From Salvia splendens (Eukaryota; Streptophyta; Magnoliopsida; Lamiales; Lamiaceae), in NCBI RefSeq assembly GCF_004379255.2, contig NC_056040.1, positions 27,928,852 to 27,992,851 on the forward strand: a stretch of 64,000 nt of DNA, written 5' to 3'. The position numbers and the translations under genes were made by a program. Below are positions 11,341 through 22,969 of the stretch, piece after piece (the first letter of the stretch is position 1; each line of letters opens with the position of its first letter). The notes under the pieces are model-generated. The model was not told the origin of the DNA. It did no database searches and was given only the letters and a program-made list of their open reading frames with translations.

Positions 11341-12903
11341 GTGTACAAACAATTCCCGAAACTTCAACTTGTACACCAAGCATTGTAGAGCCACGCCGTA
11401 GTGGAAGGGTCTCGCATGAGCCCGACAGATACATTGGTTTGGGGGAATCCATGGATCACTCCTCGGACAGCAATGTATTAGATCCTTAGAACTTTGCGGA
11501 AGCACTGGCAGATGTCGATCATTGTGAATGGGTGAAAGCAATGGATTTAGAACTACAATCTATGATAGACAAAGACGTTTACGATTTTTCCGTCCTACCC
11601 GAATGCTGTACTACCATTGGGAGCAAGTGGATATATAAACGTAAATGTGGACCCGATGGACGAGTTAAAGTCTTCAAGGTAAGACTAGTGGCTAAGGGGT
11701 ATACCCAAAAGGAAGGTGTCAATTACGACGAGACTTTCTCCCCAGTGGCCATGCTGAAATCGATCCGGATACTGTTGTCTATAGCAGCTTATATGGATTA
11801 GGATGTATGGCAGATGGACGTTAAGACTGCGTTTCTAAACGGCGGTCTTGAGGAGACCATCTACATGGAACAACCCGAAGGATATACCATAAAGGGAAAA
11901 GAACACATGGTTTGGAAGCTTAAGAAGACCATTTAAGGCCTTAAGCAAGCATCTAGATCGTGGAACCAGTGTTTCGATCAAACTGTTCACAAGTTTGGAT
12001 CTGAAAAGTGCCCAAATGAAAGCTGCGTATATAAGAAAGTTGAGAAGGAGAATGTAGTGTTCTTAGTTTTGTATGTAGATGACATTCTTCTAATTGGAAA
12101 CAATAAAAAGATGTTGTAATTAGTGCGAACTTGGTTGTCAAACCAGTTTGAGATGAAGGATATGGGAGACGCTGGACACATCCTCGGGATCAAGGTTCTT
12201 CGGAATCGAGAAAAGAAGATGTTGTGCTTATCTCAAGAACTTTACATCAACACAGTACTTAGTCGTTTTAGCATACAGGATGCCAAGAAAGGTTTCTTAC
12301 CTTTTAGACATGGCATCCATCTATCTCAAGAGATGTGCCCGAAACGCCATCTGAGATACAAGTAATGAGAAGGATTCCATATGCTTCGGCAGTTGGAAGT
12401 CTCATGTATGTTATGCTTTGTACGAGGCCTGATATTTGCTTTGCTGTTGGCATGGTGGCAAGATATCAGTCGAATCCAGACCAAGGACATTGGACTGCCG
12501 TAAAGAACATACTCAAGTACCTTAAACGGACTGAGGACTATGCTCTAGTTTAAAATGCAATCGAGCTCTGTCCTTTGGGATATACTGACTCAGACTTTCA
12601 AGCTGGTCAGGACTCGAGAAAATCTACTTCAGGATATGTGTTCACCTTAGGAGGTGGAGCCGTAATTTGGAAGAGTGTGAAGCAGAAATGCATCGCGGAC
12701 TCGACCATGGAAGCCAAGTATGTGGTCGCTTCGGAGGCTGCAAAAGAGGCAGTATGGTTCAAGAACTTCCTTATGGATTTAGGTGTGGTTACGAATCTAC
12801 CCAAGAGCATCACCGTTTATTGTGACAATTCTGGTGCTGTGGCAAATTTGAAAGAACCAAGAGCTCACAAAGCAAGTAAACACATAGAGCGGAAGTATCA
12901 CAA
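11341..12903 (+). pseudogene. Copia-2 reverse transcriptase and RNase H
   Basis: Linker with EPRRSGRVSHEPDRY (about 11390) precedes reverse transcriptase. Recognisable are [35 protein letters not shown] and the catalytic YVDD (12072-12083). RNase H follows with YTDSDFQAGQDSRKSTSGY, ADSTMEAKY, CDNSGAVAN and the terminal HIERKYH (about 12885-12903). At least three in-frame stops occur (around 11799, 11935 and 12117) and frameshifts near 12340 and 12555. The usual C-terminal tail after HIERKYH is missing, so the gene is also deleted at its 3' end. Confidence 0.87.
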
Positions 12904-12913
12904 AGGAAGAACC

Positions 12914-14389
12914 AAGAGTGATAGGGTTTGTATACTAGAAATCACCTTTCGAGTGATTGAATACTGTAAAACTCTAATTATTATTTTCCAATAAATGCAA
13001 CAGATTATTTTTGTCGTAATGTTGTTATGTTTTACATTTAATGGATGTTTGTTGCATATTTAAATGTATAAGTGAACATAACAAAGTCTAAGTCTTTGTT
13101 TTAGTAGACCGGTTGTGGGCTGCGCTCAATTTAAGGTACGCAGTCAGTCCTGAACAAAGAAAAATAAGAATTTCACAACCTAGATAGGCCTAGACTACCT
13201 ATCGTGAAAGGTTGCAATGACAGTCCGATTATTTCTAAGCCTGGTTGAAATATGATGATGTTGGTGTGGTATAGCACTGAATGGATCTAACAGCAAGACA
13301 AGTCTTTATGCTATCTACTGAAAGACGAGGTCTTGATAATTAATTTCTTAATCAATATACGTTAGCATTGAGCATACGATATTGAGTATCTACTACTTTG
13401 ACTTACCAAAGGTGCGGGTTTTTCTTCACCCAACGATCCAGGTATATTGGGTAGTGGTGATCATTATCTAGCGGTGCTAGGATTGCTATTATATTGAATC
13501 GTGCGCGATGAGAGTCTCATTTGATAACATCCACAAGAGGAGCTCGAAACAAGGTTTTATTATTCGGAACCTAGCTAGTTGGAGTTTGATTACTCTATGA
13601 ATAATAAATAAGAGTTTCTTCCTAAGTCCACTCTTGTTAATTAAAATATGTTAATTAATTAAGTCCATAACAGGCATTAATGTATTAATGGATGTTTCTA
13701 TCTTAAGCGCGGGAAATGAATTAAACAAATAAAAGGAAAGCCGGAATACTTGTAATTTCGGATTTGGAAAGGCAGTGCAATATTACTTCTGTAGTGGGTG
13801 CTTGTAATATCCAAATATGAGCTAGTATTAAATTGTGGGTTCAATTTAATTAGTAAAAAGCTAATTGGGTGAGGTCATGTCCAAATTCTTCTTTAGATCC
13901 CTGACTGGGCCCTATATGTGACTTAATATAAATAGGAGAATAATGGAGACAGAAAATACAACTTTTTCTATAACAAAATTTCGTCCACCTCAGATTTGAG
14001 AGAGGATCGAAATTCTTATCCTTCCGTGAGCAGATTTCTATCTTCGTTATTTAAGTCCTAGTACACTGGTGAGATTTGCCCACACAAATATCAGTCTACA
14101 GTCCGGGACACCAGTCAGAAGATCCGAGGTCCAGTTCTGAAGATCTTCACGTGGAGAAGACGCAAGCCATCTTCGATTCTTAAGTGAATCAACGAGGTAA
14201 ATTGGCTAACTCATTAGTATGCATGTTTTAGGGATTGTTTGATCTAAAGCACGATTATAATTCAAGTTATGAGCATGATACGTGAGAAAATTACGCGAAT
14301 AGAATTTGTCTAAATAATCAGCTAAATAGATCAAATTCATGTGATCGGTTTTTTTTATGCACGCTTCCGCTGCCAACCCCTTCAAAGAG
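12914..14389 (+). repeat. Copia-family LTR, 1466 bp, with AAGAG on both sides
   Basis: LTR 12919-14384 begins TGATAGGG and ends CCCCTTCA. It aligns in blocks with the LTR of Copia-1/3 but is clearly diverged. AAGAG stands at 12914-12918 and again at 14385-14389. That pattern is what a solo LTR with a 5-bp target duplication gives; the alternative is that it is Copia-2's own 3' LTR next to an internal deletion and the match is chance. Confidence 0.8.
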
Positions 14390-15114
14390 TTCTTAGTATC
14401 TATATTTCATGTTTTTGATGGAATACTTTGTGTTAAACTTGGTTTTCTCCATGAACATGAGTAGCTAAACTTTTCATGCAGAATTCTTGGTGAAGATGCA
14501 TTGATTCATACTTTTAATCCAATTGACTTCGTTTTATCTTGCTCTTGTGATTGTTTGAATTATTCATGTGCTTTTTCCTATCAATTGCTTGATCAGCAAT
14601 TGAGAGTGTTAGGGTTTTTTTCAGTAATCGGGAGATGAAATAATTAATCTTGAAAGAGGAATATTTCACACCTTAATTCAATAGAACTCGGGAGAGTTGA
14701 GATTATGAGTGGGATCATTAATCTAATCAAACTGTTAGGAGTTAGGTTTAAGAATTAGAAGGGGACTTCAATTATTACACATAATCTACGGATTTCTCAC
14801 CTTGTGAGTGGGTTTAATCTAAAATTGTGATTGATTCAACAATTCTGGAGACTTTAAATGGTAAATCTATTTCAATTGGGTTAGACTATGAGTTGTGCAT
14901 CGGATCCCTGAATTATGCATATTTCTCCATCATCTTACACAACTTGCATAATTGCTTTCTTGTTTAAGTGCTTTAATTTAATCTCTGAATTTACATGCTT
15001 TCGGTAGTTGCTAGTTTCAAAACCCAAAAATTTCCTGATTGTCTGGATAGTAGTTGAAATTTATTCGTGGTACTTAGGTTTACGCTTAATTGTCTCTGTG
15101 AGATACGAATCCAT

Positions 15115-15390
15115 ACAAGACCCGAGTAGGCGGGTCGAGGTCCTACGAGGTACCCACTAATCGGAGTACCCTCCAAAAAGGAAAAAAGATGTGTCTGTCA
15201 GGTTCGGTTATAGGATTCTTCCTTTTTGTGGGTCATTTATGGCACGGGGGAAGGGCTCGTGCAGCTGCAGCAGGATTCGAAAAAGGAATTGATCGTAAAG
15301 ACGAATCAACCGCACCCCTAGGTGTTCTTCCCCTAATTGGGTAAGTCTGGCTACTGATTAGCAAGATTCGCAGGGGAAGCGAAGTCATGC
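15115..15390 (+). other. Organelle-derived insertion (NUPT/NUMT)
   Basis: More GC-rich than its surroundings and interrupting an LTR. It includes an 86-bp match to the end of plastid psbC (15211-15296). The flanking parts (CGAGTAGGCGGGTCGAGG on the left, GGGGAAGCGAAGTCATGC on the right) look organellar but I cannot assign them. A composite of plastid and mitochondrial DNA is possible. Confidence 0.55.
15211..15296 (+). pseudogene. psbC: psbC 3'-end fragment
   Basis: Translates as [20 protein letters not shown] followed by GFEKGIDR, the C-terminal region of the photosystem II CP43 protein. One residue differs from the plastid protein I know (HGGRAR for HAGRAR). The last residues and stop of psbC are absent; unrelated sequence follows at 15297. 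It covers under a tenth of the gene, so it is a nuclear copy without function. Confidence 0.82.
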
Positions 15391-15479
15391 TACAATAACC
15401 CCGTACACTTGCGGGTATTGATTGGGTAAAATAAAGTTGAGTCATGAGTTGACCAAATCACCCACCAATTCGTCGGTTC

Positions 15480-16111
15480 CCTTCGACTGTCTAGGATTCT
15501 GCTGACTGAGCTCGGCCCCTGGTGGTGGCTATATCCATGTCCTTTATTGGGGTGGAAGTTCCCTGGTGGTCCCTGGTTAGTACTGTAATGATTGATCTAT
15601 CCCTGATTACCTTGTTGATTAGGTTTAGGGTTTGAGCTGCTGCCCGTGTAGCTTCTCTAGTGTGGTGGAACATAAGAACTTACTGGATTATTCTGGTTTA
15701 TGTTGGGCCAGTTAGACTGGTTGCTTTGATTCCGGTTACCCAGTTGTTCTGTTCCTCCTGGTTTCTGCGAGACCAGTTAGGTTGATTCTCAGGTGGGTTG
15801 GAATAGTTCGTGTTTTGTGGTTGGGGTGGCGGATTATGGTTACCATCAGTCCATCTGAAATTAGGGTGGTCCCTCCACGAGGCATCCCTTTGCTTCCCTG
15901 GGTTCCAGCTCCCCACTGCATTTACCTGGGCTTGGTAATCTTCTTCCCCTAGCGGACCATAATACGGATATACTTCCTCTAGACCCAGCGCTTTCACCTT
16001 TACTGGTGGGGCAGGTTGATTACTCCTTTCTATAGCGCTCAAGAGTGCCTTTTCTAGCTTGTTGATCCAAGCCTCCACGTTTTCACCCGGCCGGGTGAAT
16101 TTCCTGGACAA
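15480..16111 (-). pseudogene. Athila-type gag fragment
   Basis: Minus-strand frame 16111-15698 includes NAVGSWNPGKQ and RDHPNFRWTDGN, a block characteristic of the gag of plant Athila/Tat elements (HPNFxW), followed by a Pro/Asn/Gln-rich tail. Beyond 15698 the same strand carries stops. Its N-terminal edge runs into the palindrome-bearing sequence at 16084-16097, so the initiator Met at 16111 is probably fortuitous. A piece only, oriented against the LTR fragment on its left. Confidence 0.65.
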
Positions 16112-16431
16112 CGCAATGTTCGAAAAACGACCATAACTTCTTCTACGGGACTCCGCTTGAGGCGTTAAAGATACCCACGCGAAGCTCTTTCGAAGAAGAG
16201 AATGATATGCATCGGGGGCTGATTGGACTTCAAAATTTCCAGTAAAACTGTCTCAAACCAAGGCTGCAGCACATCGACATATTTTGTAGCTTTTTTTACA
16301 CATTCTTAACAAAATAATTAACATACCAACATAATAGAAAAATAGATATAAACACGCCTAATAAAAGACGAAATATGATCAAATTCATACAAAACCACTC
16401 TCTAAAACCATGTAAATCCAAGTATGTCAAC
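16084..16431 (-). repeat. Athila-type LTR start, fragment A
   Basis: On the minus strand it begins TGACATACTTGGATTTACAT at 16431, right after a polypurine tract (AAGTTTGGGGGAGT in reverse, 16432-16445) and CTCGAGGACTAGCAAT. It shares about 340 bp with 17501-17887 (blocks such as CATAACTTCTTCTACGG and AATATGATCAAATTCATAC). It ends at a CACCCGGCCGGGTG palindrome. Confidence 0.7.
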
Positions 16432-17500
16432 TCCCCCAAACTTACATAATTGCTAGTCCTCGAGCAATGAGAAAAAGAACTAAAAGACGACTTGGATTTA
16501 AAGGGGTTTAGACATCGTCATCGTTTCAAAGGGTATGAAATTAAAGAGCATATCAAAATACAAATTCTATCAAGTCAAGATGTCGAGTGCACTTCTACTA
16601 CTAACTCGTATATCACCTTGGATTCATGCTCTCTCAAGATACGTGTATGTGCATCTCACTCTCAAAAGTGTATGTGTATGAAAATAATACTCTCAAATCA
16701 AACAAAAGTGAATAGTTTACCATATGCTTGCTCAACGTCTCACCTCTCCTCTACTTTGTTGTGACAATAAATCAAGGATCCGAAAGGTTATTTCTTATGG
16801 TTGTAATGTGGCTCTTTGGACGGTAGGGAATATTTAGGCTAAAGTGGCTGAAAAGTATAAGAAGCACAAGTACCCACATATTAGAATTCCAACAAAAGAT
16901 CATTTCCCAAAACAAATCTCAGATAAGTAAGACTTTGTCGAACTTCTTCCTCCCATCCGAACCCCGCTTATTTAGAAACCAACCAATAACTTTTCTAAAC
17001 TTCGTCTAGCTTATACCTCCAAAAATTTTCTTGTTTTTTTTTCTCTAGACTTCGTCTAGCTTATACCTCCATTTTTTAAACAATCTCACCACATCTTAAA
17101 GATATCTTTTCTAACTATATTCTTCCAGCTCTCATTTTTTCATATTTTATTACATGTAGAGTCTAGGATTCCCAACCCAATTGATTAGCTTGTCAAATAT
17201 AAAGACTTAAGGCTAAAAATTGGCTAACAAAAGGTTATGAGTATGGTTAGTGTTTGGATAAAGATATGGCTAACAAAAATGGCCTAACGTCATCTCCTCT
17301 TCTTAAAATCACTTGCAGACTTAAGAAGACCAAAAGCAAGTTCTAGAAACATATAGCACGATTGATAATACATCACACATGAAAAGATTAGGGCATAATT
17401 CTCACTCGGGTAATAGCATGAATCAAGGCAAATAAGAAATTCGTTACTTATGCACCTATCACTTGGGTGGTCATTTTCTACCCCTTTCTGACTCTCCAGC
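16432..17500 (-). other. Athila-type 3' UTR remnant
   Basis: Non-coding on both strands. It lies upstream (minus strand) of the polypurine tract at 16432-16445, so it is probably 3' UTR. It contains a direct repeat of CTTCGTCTAGCTTATACCTC (starting near 17002 and again 47 bp on). Confidence 0.5.
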
Positions 17501-17887
17501 GCTGAATTTGAGACACCCGGCTGGGTGAATTTACAGGGTAATAAGTCACCCGGCCGAGTGAGATTTCTGGAAAGTGTAGTGTTCATAAAACGACTATAAC
17601 TTCTTCTACGGAACTCCGATTGGGGCGTTTAAGATACCCACGTGAAGCTCTTTCAAAGACGATATTCATTGGGGGTTGATTGGACTTCGAAATCACCAGT
17701 GAAATTGTCTCAAACCAAGGCTGCTCCACATTAACATATTTTTTACCTTTTTCTACACATTCTTAACAAAATGGTCAACATACCAACATAATAGAGAAGT
17801 AGATATAAACCGCCTAATAATAGGCGAAATATGATCAAATTCATACAAAACCACCCTCTAAAACCATGTAAAATCCAAGTATGTTAG
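17501..17887 (-). repeat. Athila-type LTR start, fragment B
   Basis: Second copy of the sequence at 16084-16431, same orientation, beginning (minus strand) at 17887 next to TAACATACTTGG. It contains two palindromes of the CACCCGGCCGGGTG type (17514-17527, 17547-17560), each with one mismatch. Confidence 0.65.
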
Positions 17888-17888
17888 C

Positions 17889-18677
17889 TCACAACAACAC
17901 CTTCAGAACAACATGCAAACGAATAACGACATGGTGCATAAGCTACAGGACGCCCAACAGGAACAAAGGCGGCCATGGATATGTTTGCAAAGCAGCTTTC
18001 TCAGATAGCTACTTTCTCAAGTGAGATGCGTGGGAACGAAGGAAGAATCCCAGCTACAGTCAAGCCACCGAACAGGACAAACATCAACCAAATCACTTGA
18101 GATTAGGACGAGAGTACAAGGGACCGACAATGAAGATTAATGAAGGAGTACCTACTGTGGTAAGCAAGGAATGAGATAACCCGGTCTAGCAGAATGAAGA
18201 TACTGAAACAGGGGAAGTGAAAACAGGGGATGGCATCTAGATCGATGACTTGAGGAAGCCACTGCCCCAGATGGCTGAACCGTTCCCCTAAGTCCATGAA
18301 CTGAAGTGGAAAGTGAAAAAATAAGGAAGGAAATTGAAGAGTCTTCCAAGGGAAATTCCAGCAACACGGTCAAGCAAGTTAAACCATTCCCTTATCGAGG
18401 GGAGGTCAGGAAGAAGAAAAAAGATCCCGTGGATTTTATGGAAATTTTTGGCAAACTGGAGATCAACCCACCATTCTTACAAGCTCTGAAATTACCTCTT
18501 TTCAGCAAGTTCATCAAGGAATTTTTGCTGGGAAGACCAAATCCGAAGGGAAGATAGTGATCGGAGAGAGCGTTTTAGCGGTAATCCAAAAGAGGAGGAT
18601 GCCATCAAAGCGGACCGACCCAGGCATGTTTACCTTGCCTATTTCAATTGGAGATGTGAAAGTTGAGCATGCATGTG
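17889..18677 (+). pseudogene. Athila-like gag end and protease start, split by Tekay-A
   Basis: Frame fragments include MFAKQLSQIAT, RIPATVKPPNRTNINQ and the gag-protease linker with KPFPYRGEVRKKKKD, FMEIFGKLEINPPFLQALK and KFIKEFLLG (18390-18540), a block typical of Athila/Tat polyproteins just before protease. Stops occur around 18100, 18290 and 18555. The protease then runs to 18677, where Tekay-A interrupts it. The active-site motif DLGTSINVLP reappears in register at 30427 on the other side. This is a plus-strand element distinct from the one at 3011-7627. Confidence 0.8.
18673..18677 (+). repeat. Tekay-A target duplication, left
   Basis: ATGTG, identical to 30421-30425. Confidence 0.93.
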
Positions 18678-21543
18678 TGTAACACCCGTGCCTTAAGTAT
18701 GGAATTAATTTTTTTTATGTAACGAAATAATTGATAAAATTATTTCGAATTCTATGCTTCTCGATGAATGAGTTTTGGAAAAAAATTATGGTTTATGTGT
18801 TAAATGTGAAAAGGAACGTGCTTAATTGTTTAATTGTGAACGTTGGGAGACATGTTGGAGGTCTCGTTGAAAGAAGGACGACGAAATTGCTATTTTTTAG
18901 CAAGACGAATGAAATACGTGGAAAGGAATATATTTTCTATCTATGGATAACGATGCACGTAAATCGAGGAATGGTCGAAGGGATATTATATTTGGGACAA
19001 CACCAAATATAAATGATGCCGTTAAACGTACTTTAATTTTTGTTTGTGAAGAACAAGATAACAAAATTTAATAAAGTCCCGTGAATTGTAATGATCAAAA
19101 GGAATGCAAGAATATAAAGTATGTATATGTGTATATTAGGGCCTCAAATTTAATTAGAGTCCAAATGACTATTTACAAAAATGGCTTGGGCCCTAACTAT
19201 TTAAAAATCTAACTAAACAATAAATAATTGCCAAGTTGGGCTTACAACAAATTGTGCCCAACACCTTTTAATTTTTTTTTGAGCCCAAATCTTTCCATGA
19301 ATGTGGGAGCAAGCCCAACTCTTCTTTTTCTTTTCTTTCTTTCTTTCTTTCTCCCTCTTCTCGGCCGATCCTCTATATGGTGACCCTTCAAATTTTTCTT
19401 TCACCTTCCATCTTCCTCATTCAAGTCTGCAAGAAAATAAAGGGTCGCACAAAATTCAATTTATGTTCATTCATCTTTCCCTACTCTTCCACTTCCTTTT
19501 TGTTAAGCAAAAACATTCACCCAGAGAGAGAGAGGGGGAGAGAGCCGAGAGTTTGAGGAAAAGCCACTGCTTTGTTTTGCTTCAATATCATAACAAGCCA
19601 AGGTAAATTCCTTCCACCAAATCAAAGTTCAAACAAAGCAATTCTAGTCCAATTCAAAACGACTTCTCAATTCATTTACAGATTCAACCGCCTAGTCAAG
19701 GAGCCATTCCTCTCAGCCTATCAAATACCTCGACCGAGTTCATAACAACGAAGGTATAATCTTTTCCCAGTTTACAACTCATGTTTAGCATAGTGTACAT
19801 CATACACCATCAATAATGGATCAAAATTTTTCCAAATGAACTTCCCCTTGGCAAAATAAAAATTTATGCGGAAAGAACTTAATTTGAGTACGAGAACATA
19901 GCTTTCGGGACGTTTCGGGGCTGTTCGGAGTTGCCCGTGAAGGCGTGCGACGGAGCCTAGAGAAGGCTGACCGTCGTGACAACGGCGCGGCGGCGTCGTG
20001 AGGGTGGTGAAGGCGATGGAGAGGCGATGGAATTTGAGAGAGGGTTCCGTTGTGGTTGCGGTGACTGGTTTCCGTCGAGAGAGAAGATTAGGGAAGAGAA
20101 AGAAAAGAGGGAGAGAAGAAGAAAGAGAGATGGGCGTGGGTGTGGGTATGTGTGTGTTATTGGGCCTTTTTGTTTTGAGTAAAAATGGGCCTTTGCCTAA
20201 AGAAATTTGGACTTTATCAATTATTTTGAGGGTTTTTGGGCTCCATATAAGTTGATTTGGGGCTTAAGATTTAATTGGAAGAAGGAGGTGAGAAAGATAA
20301 TTAAGGTGTGGGCCGATAACTTAATCGCAAAGAATAATTTAAATTAATTATGGGGAATTATTTAATTAAATCTCGGAATATTTTGAAGGATGAATTATTT
20401 TATCCTAAGTATGAAATAATACTTTTTCAACGGTAAATAATTACGAAAATTAAAGTATGCGCGTAAATAGTTTTTAGAAATTATTTACGACGTTAAGGAA
20501 AATACGAGGGGCCAACGGAGGAAAAAAAACGAGCGTAAGCGGCCGACCAAAAATGCACGGAAACCGAGAAAGAAGATTTAAGGAATTTAATTAGAGTGCA
20601 TGCATTCTAATTTTTGTCGTTACCGAGAATTTATATGAATTTTATGTATTTTCCGAAAAGGTGGTTCGCACGCACGCTAAAAGGCGGAACGAGGAATTTT
20701 ACGGAAATCCTAAGCTTTTGAAGTGGGCTTTACTACTTAAATTCTTTTATTTTGAAATGATATGTTTATGGTGAAATAAGGGTGGTTTAAAATAGTATGT
20801 CATGCCGTTTTTATGTTTTGAATTGCCCATCTGATTGTCTACTTGGATAATATCCTACTAGACTTTGATAGTTAACGAATTCGGGTCTGACTAGGGAGTG
20901 AGTCCCTACTCGGACTAGTGCACTGATAGGGATCGTGAGCCGTCCCCTAGGTCGGCCGGTCCAGTGATCGAGATTGTGGCCACAGTCTCGTTTCACATGA
21001 TGGTTCAGATATGGTATATGATGGAGGATGATGTTAGTCCGCGCGGACACTATTTTAAGGAATGATTTTAGTGTTTCTCGGCCTTTTTAAAGTAAAACCC
21101 GGGATTCACACGATGATGGCTTGACATATCTTAACGATGAATGTTTTCGGGCATGGGTTCACTGGGTGCATCAAGTACTCAGCCCCTGCATATGTTTTCC
21201 CTATGTGCAGGTTGAGCGAGGTCGGGAGGCGGAGGACGTTGAGTGATGATTTCAAGAATTTGTTCGGTTACTACTATGTCTTCATACGTAGTAGTAGCTA
21301 CACTCTCAATTTGCTTCCGCTATTCAAGTCCTTAGAACTCTGTTATTTTCTTTATTGTCGAACTCTGTTATCCTTCATTATGCAACTTGGGTTTTGAAAC
21401 GTTGGTTTAAATAAATGGAATTTCATCTTCGATCGATAAGTTGTATTGCCTTGAATTGTTTCCCCCTTCTTCCCCGCTTCTTAATTCCCCCACTAGTCAC
21501 AATTTTCCCGGGCTTCCTATCCTTAGGAAGTGCGGCCGTGACA
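18678..21543 (+). repeat. Tekay-A 5' LTR, 2866 bp
   Basis: Ends set by comparison with 27514-30420. It includes a TTCTTTCTTTC tract (19323-19355), a TATA-like CTCTATATGG (19370-19379) and a GA-rich stretch (20080-20130). It lacks 39 bp present in the 3' LTR (deletion point after 20548, at ACC). Confidence 0.95.
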
Positions 21544-21546
21544 GAA

Positions 21547-21558
21547 TGGTATCAGAGC
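21547..21558 (+). other. Tekay-A primer binding site
   Basis: TGGTATCAGAGC, complementary to initiator tRNA-Met, three bases after the LTR. Confidence 0.93.
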
Positions 21559-21934
21559 AATCTTTCCTTCCGCTCTGGACCGAGAGTCATTTATTCAATC
21601 TAGTGTAGACTCGTTTCGCTAGACTAAAAGAGTATTAGCTTAACACTCAACACACCGTCTCACCGCGCTCAACGCGAAAGAAGGCAAAAGTTTGAAACGA
21701 AGTATATTAGAAGTGATAGAACGAACGGGGCGCAGAAGGGTGCGATTTCCAAAGAATGATGAGGTGACGAGGCAAGGATAACCTTGTGAAACGCGATTGT
21801 GATAGATTGAAGGATAGACGAAGTTGCAGAAGTACCACGTTTATAAAAGACGAAACATCTATCCTTAGATGATAAACAAAAAAAAAGAGAGAAAGAAAAG
21901 AATTGTTACGACTTTTCCTTTTGGAAATCGACAG

Positions 21935-22039
21935 GTATGCACGGTAGTACGTATGACGTTCTTTAAGCGTTTTATCTTTTCTACCTTGCTTTATTTTTTG
22001 TTCTGCGACTGGTTGCTAAGGGGACTCACTTTTATGTAG
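21935..22039 (+). other. Candidate intron ahead of the accessory ORF
   Basis: CAG|GTATGC (donor, GT at 21935) and TTTTATGTAG|ATG (acceptor AG at 22038-22039) would join the leader exactly to the ATG of the accessory ORF. Inference from splice-site resemblance only. Confidence 0.3.
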
Positions 22040-22694
22040 ATGGCGATCATGATCCACGCACCGTTAAGGGGAAGGTACGTCGAGAATGGATTGCGGGCGG
22101 TGGAAATGTATCGCGGGTTCGAGAGGGACGAGAGGGCCCCTTTGATATCCTATGTCGCCGATTACTTGACATTATGGCGGGATGCTCATGGCTGTGGAGT
22201 GAGGCACTATGAGGGAATCAAGAGATTGATTGATGGACTACCGACACCTTGGAATAGGTGGGCCGACGAGGCTTCACGGTCATACGTCTGGCATAAGCTT
22301 CCCGACTACAGCATGCAAGGGGACATGCATGGTTTTGTGAAGGTTCTCTTGGAAGCACTGGTTGATGCTCGTAATGGACCACCCCCCTATGCTCCTCCTA
22401 GGAAGGAGGCGCCCTCATCGAGTCGCAGTCCCTACAGTGGAGGTCGGTATGAGATTGAGACGCCGCAGCCAAACTTCCCCAAGAGGAGGAGACTTGGGAT
22501 GCGCACCTCAGCACCTCCCGCGATGGAAGTTCTGGTGGTCGATAAGCATATCGACGTCGCTACATATGTGCGGGAGAATGATGAGGAAGAAGAGGAGGAT
22601 CCCATGGGTCTTCCTCATAGAAGAGCCCCTTGAAAAGGAGGTTGAGGTTGACAGCGAGGAAGGGGCGAATTACGAGAGAGCTCCCGAGGAGTAG
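22040..22694 (+). CDS. Accessory ORF upstream of Tekay-A gag
   Basis: Open from ATG 22040 to 22633 (197 codons). In the next frame an acidic tail (EKEVEVDSEEGANYERAPEE) continues to 22694, so a one-base shift near 22610 probably truncated it. The N-terminal half looks globular (YVADYLTLWRDAHGCGVRHY, then GIKRLIDGLPTPWNRW). The middle is Pro-rich (NGPPPYAPPRK) with a basic patch (PKRRRLG), and the end is acidic (NDEEEEEDP). I recognise no family. Its size and order of regions recall a gag-like capsid protein, but there is no zinc knuckle. Standard Tekay elements have gag as the first ORF, so this is an addition. Codon-rich, GC-balanced sequence like the gag that follows supports its being coding. 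Confidence 0.55.
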
Positions 22695-22946
22695 TGTTTT
22701 CTTTACCGTTTGTTAGCTTTTGAACGTTTTGTTTTGACGAACTATGTAATAGTTTCTCTTGACGTTTGTTTTCTTTCCTTGTTTCAAAGACCTTGTGGAA
22801 ACACGCACTTGTTAGTTTAAAGTTAATAAAGCTTCCCGTTGTTTTATCGTGGTGTTCGTTTACCTTGTTATGTTTAGGAAAGTTGGTGTTATCGCTTTTG
22901 GAAAGGTTGTGTGGTGTGGTGTGGTGATGGTAAAATTGGACTTTTG

Positions 22947-22968
22947 TACTAACGCATGTGTTGAACAG
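22947..22968 (+). promoter_or_regulatory. Candidate 3' splice site before gag
   Basis: TACTAAC (22947-22953), a canonical branch-point sequence, lies 15 nt upstream of TTGAACAG (AG at 22967-22968). The gag ATG follows two bases later at 22970. Fits splicing of a subgenomic gag mRNA, but this is inference. Confidence 0.35.
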
Positions 22969-22969
22969 A

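Larger units (their letters stand above)
7628..12903 (+). mobile_element. Copia-2: leader and gag-pol of a Ty1/copia element
   Basis: Leader (7628-9112), gag with CCHC knuckle, protease, integrase, reverse transcriptase and RNase H follow in copia order. The gag start and leader resemble Copia-3. No 5' LTR or PBS is present, because the Athila-like element occupies the left side. Homology to RNase H stops at about 12903, fifteen bases before an LTR of a related family. It is badly broken by stops and frameshifts. Confidence 0.85.
14390..15459 (+). repeat. Athila-type LTR fragment with organelle insertion
   Basis: Style and content match plant Athila LTRs: TGCTCTTGTGATTG, repeated 'gggagt/gggag' AT-rich blocks, then CTCTGTGAGATACGAATCC near the end and GTACACTTGCGGGTATTG (15401-15418), motifs I know from Athila LTR termini. 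These two normally adjacent motifs are separated by about 280 bp of foreign, organelle-like DNA (about 15115-15390). Confidence 0.6.

Noticed and set aside
19976..20255. Arg-rich ORFs in the Tekay-A LTR (also 28812-29091)
   Set aside because: Present in both LTR copies only because the LTR is duplicated; low-complexity GA-rich sequence, no domain.
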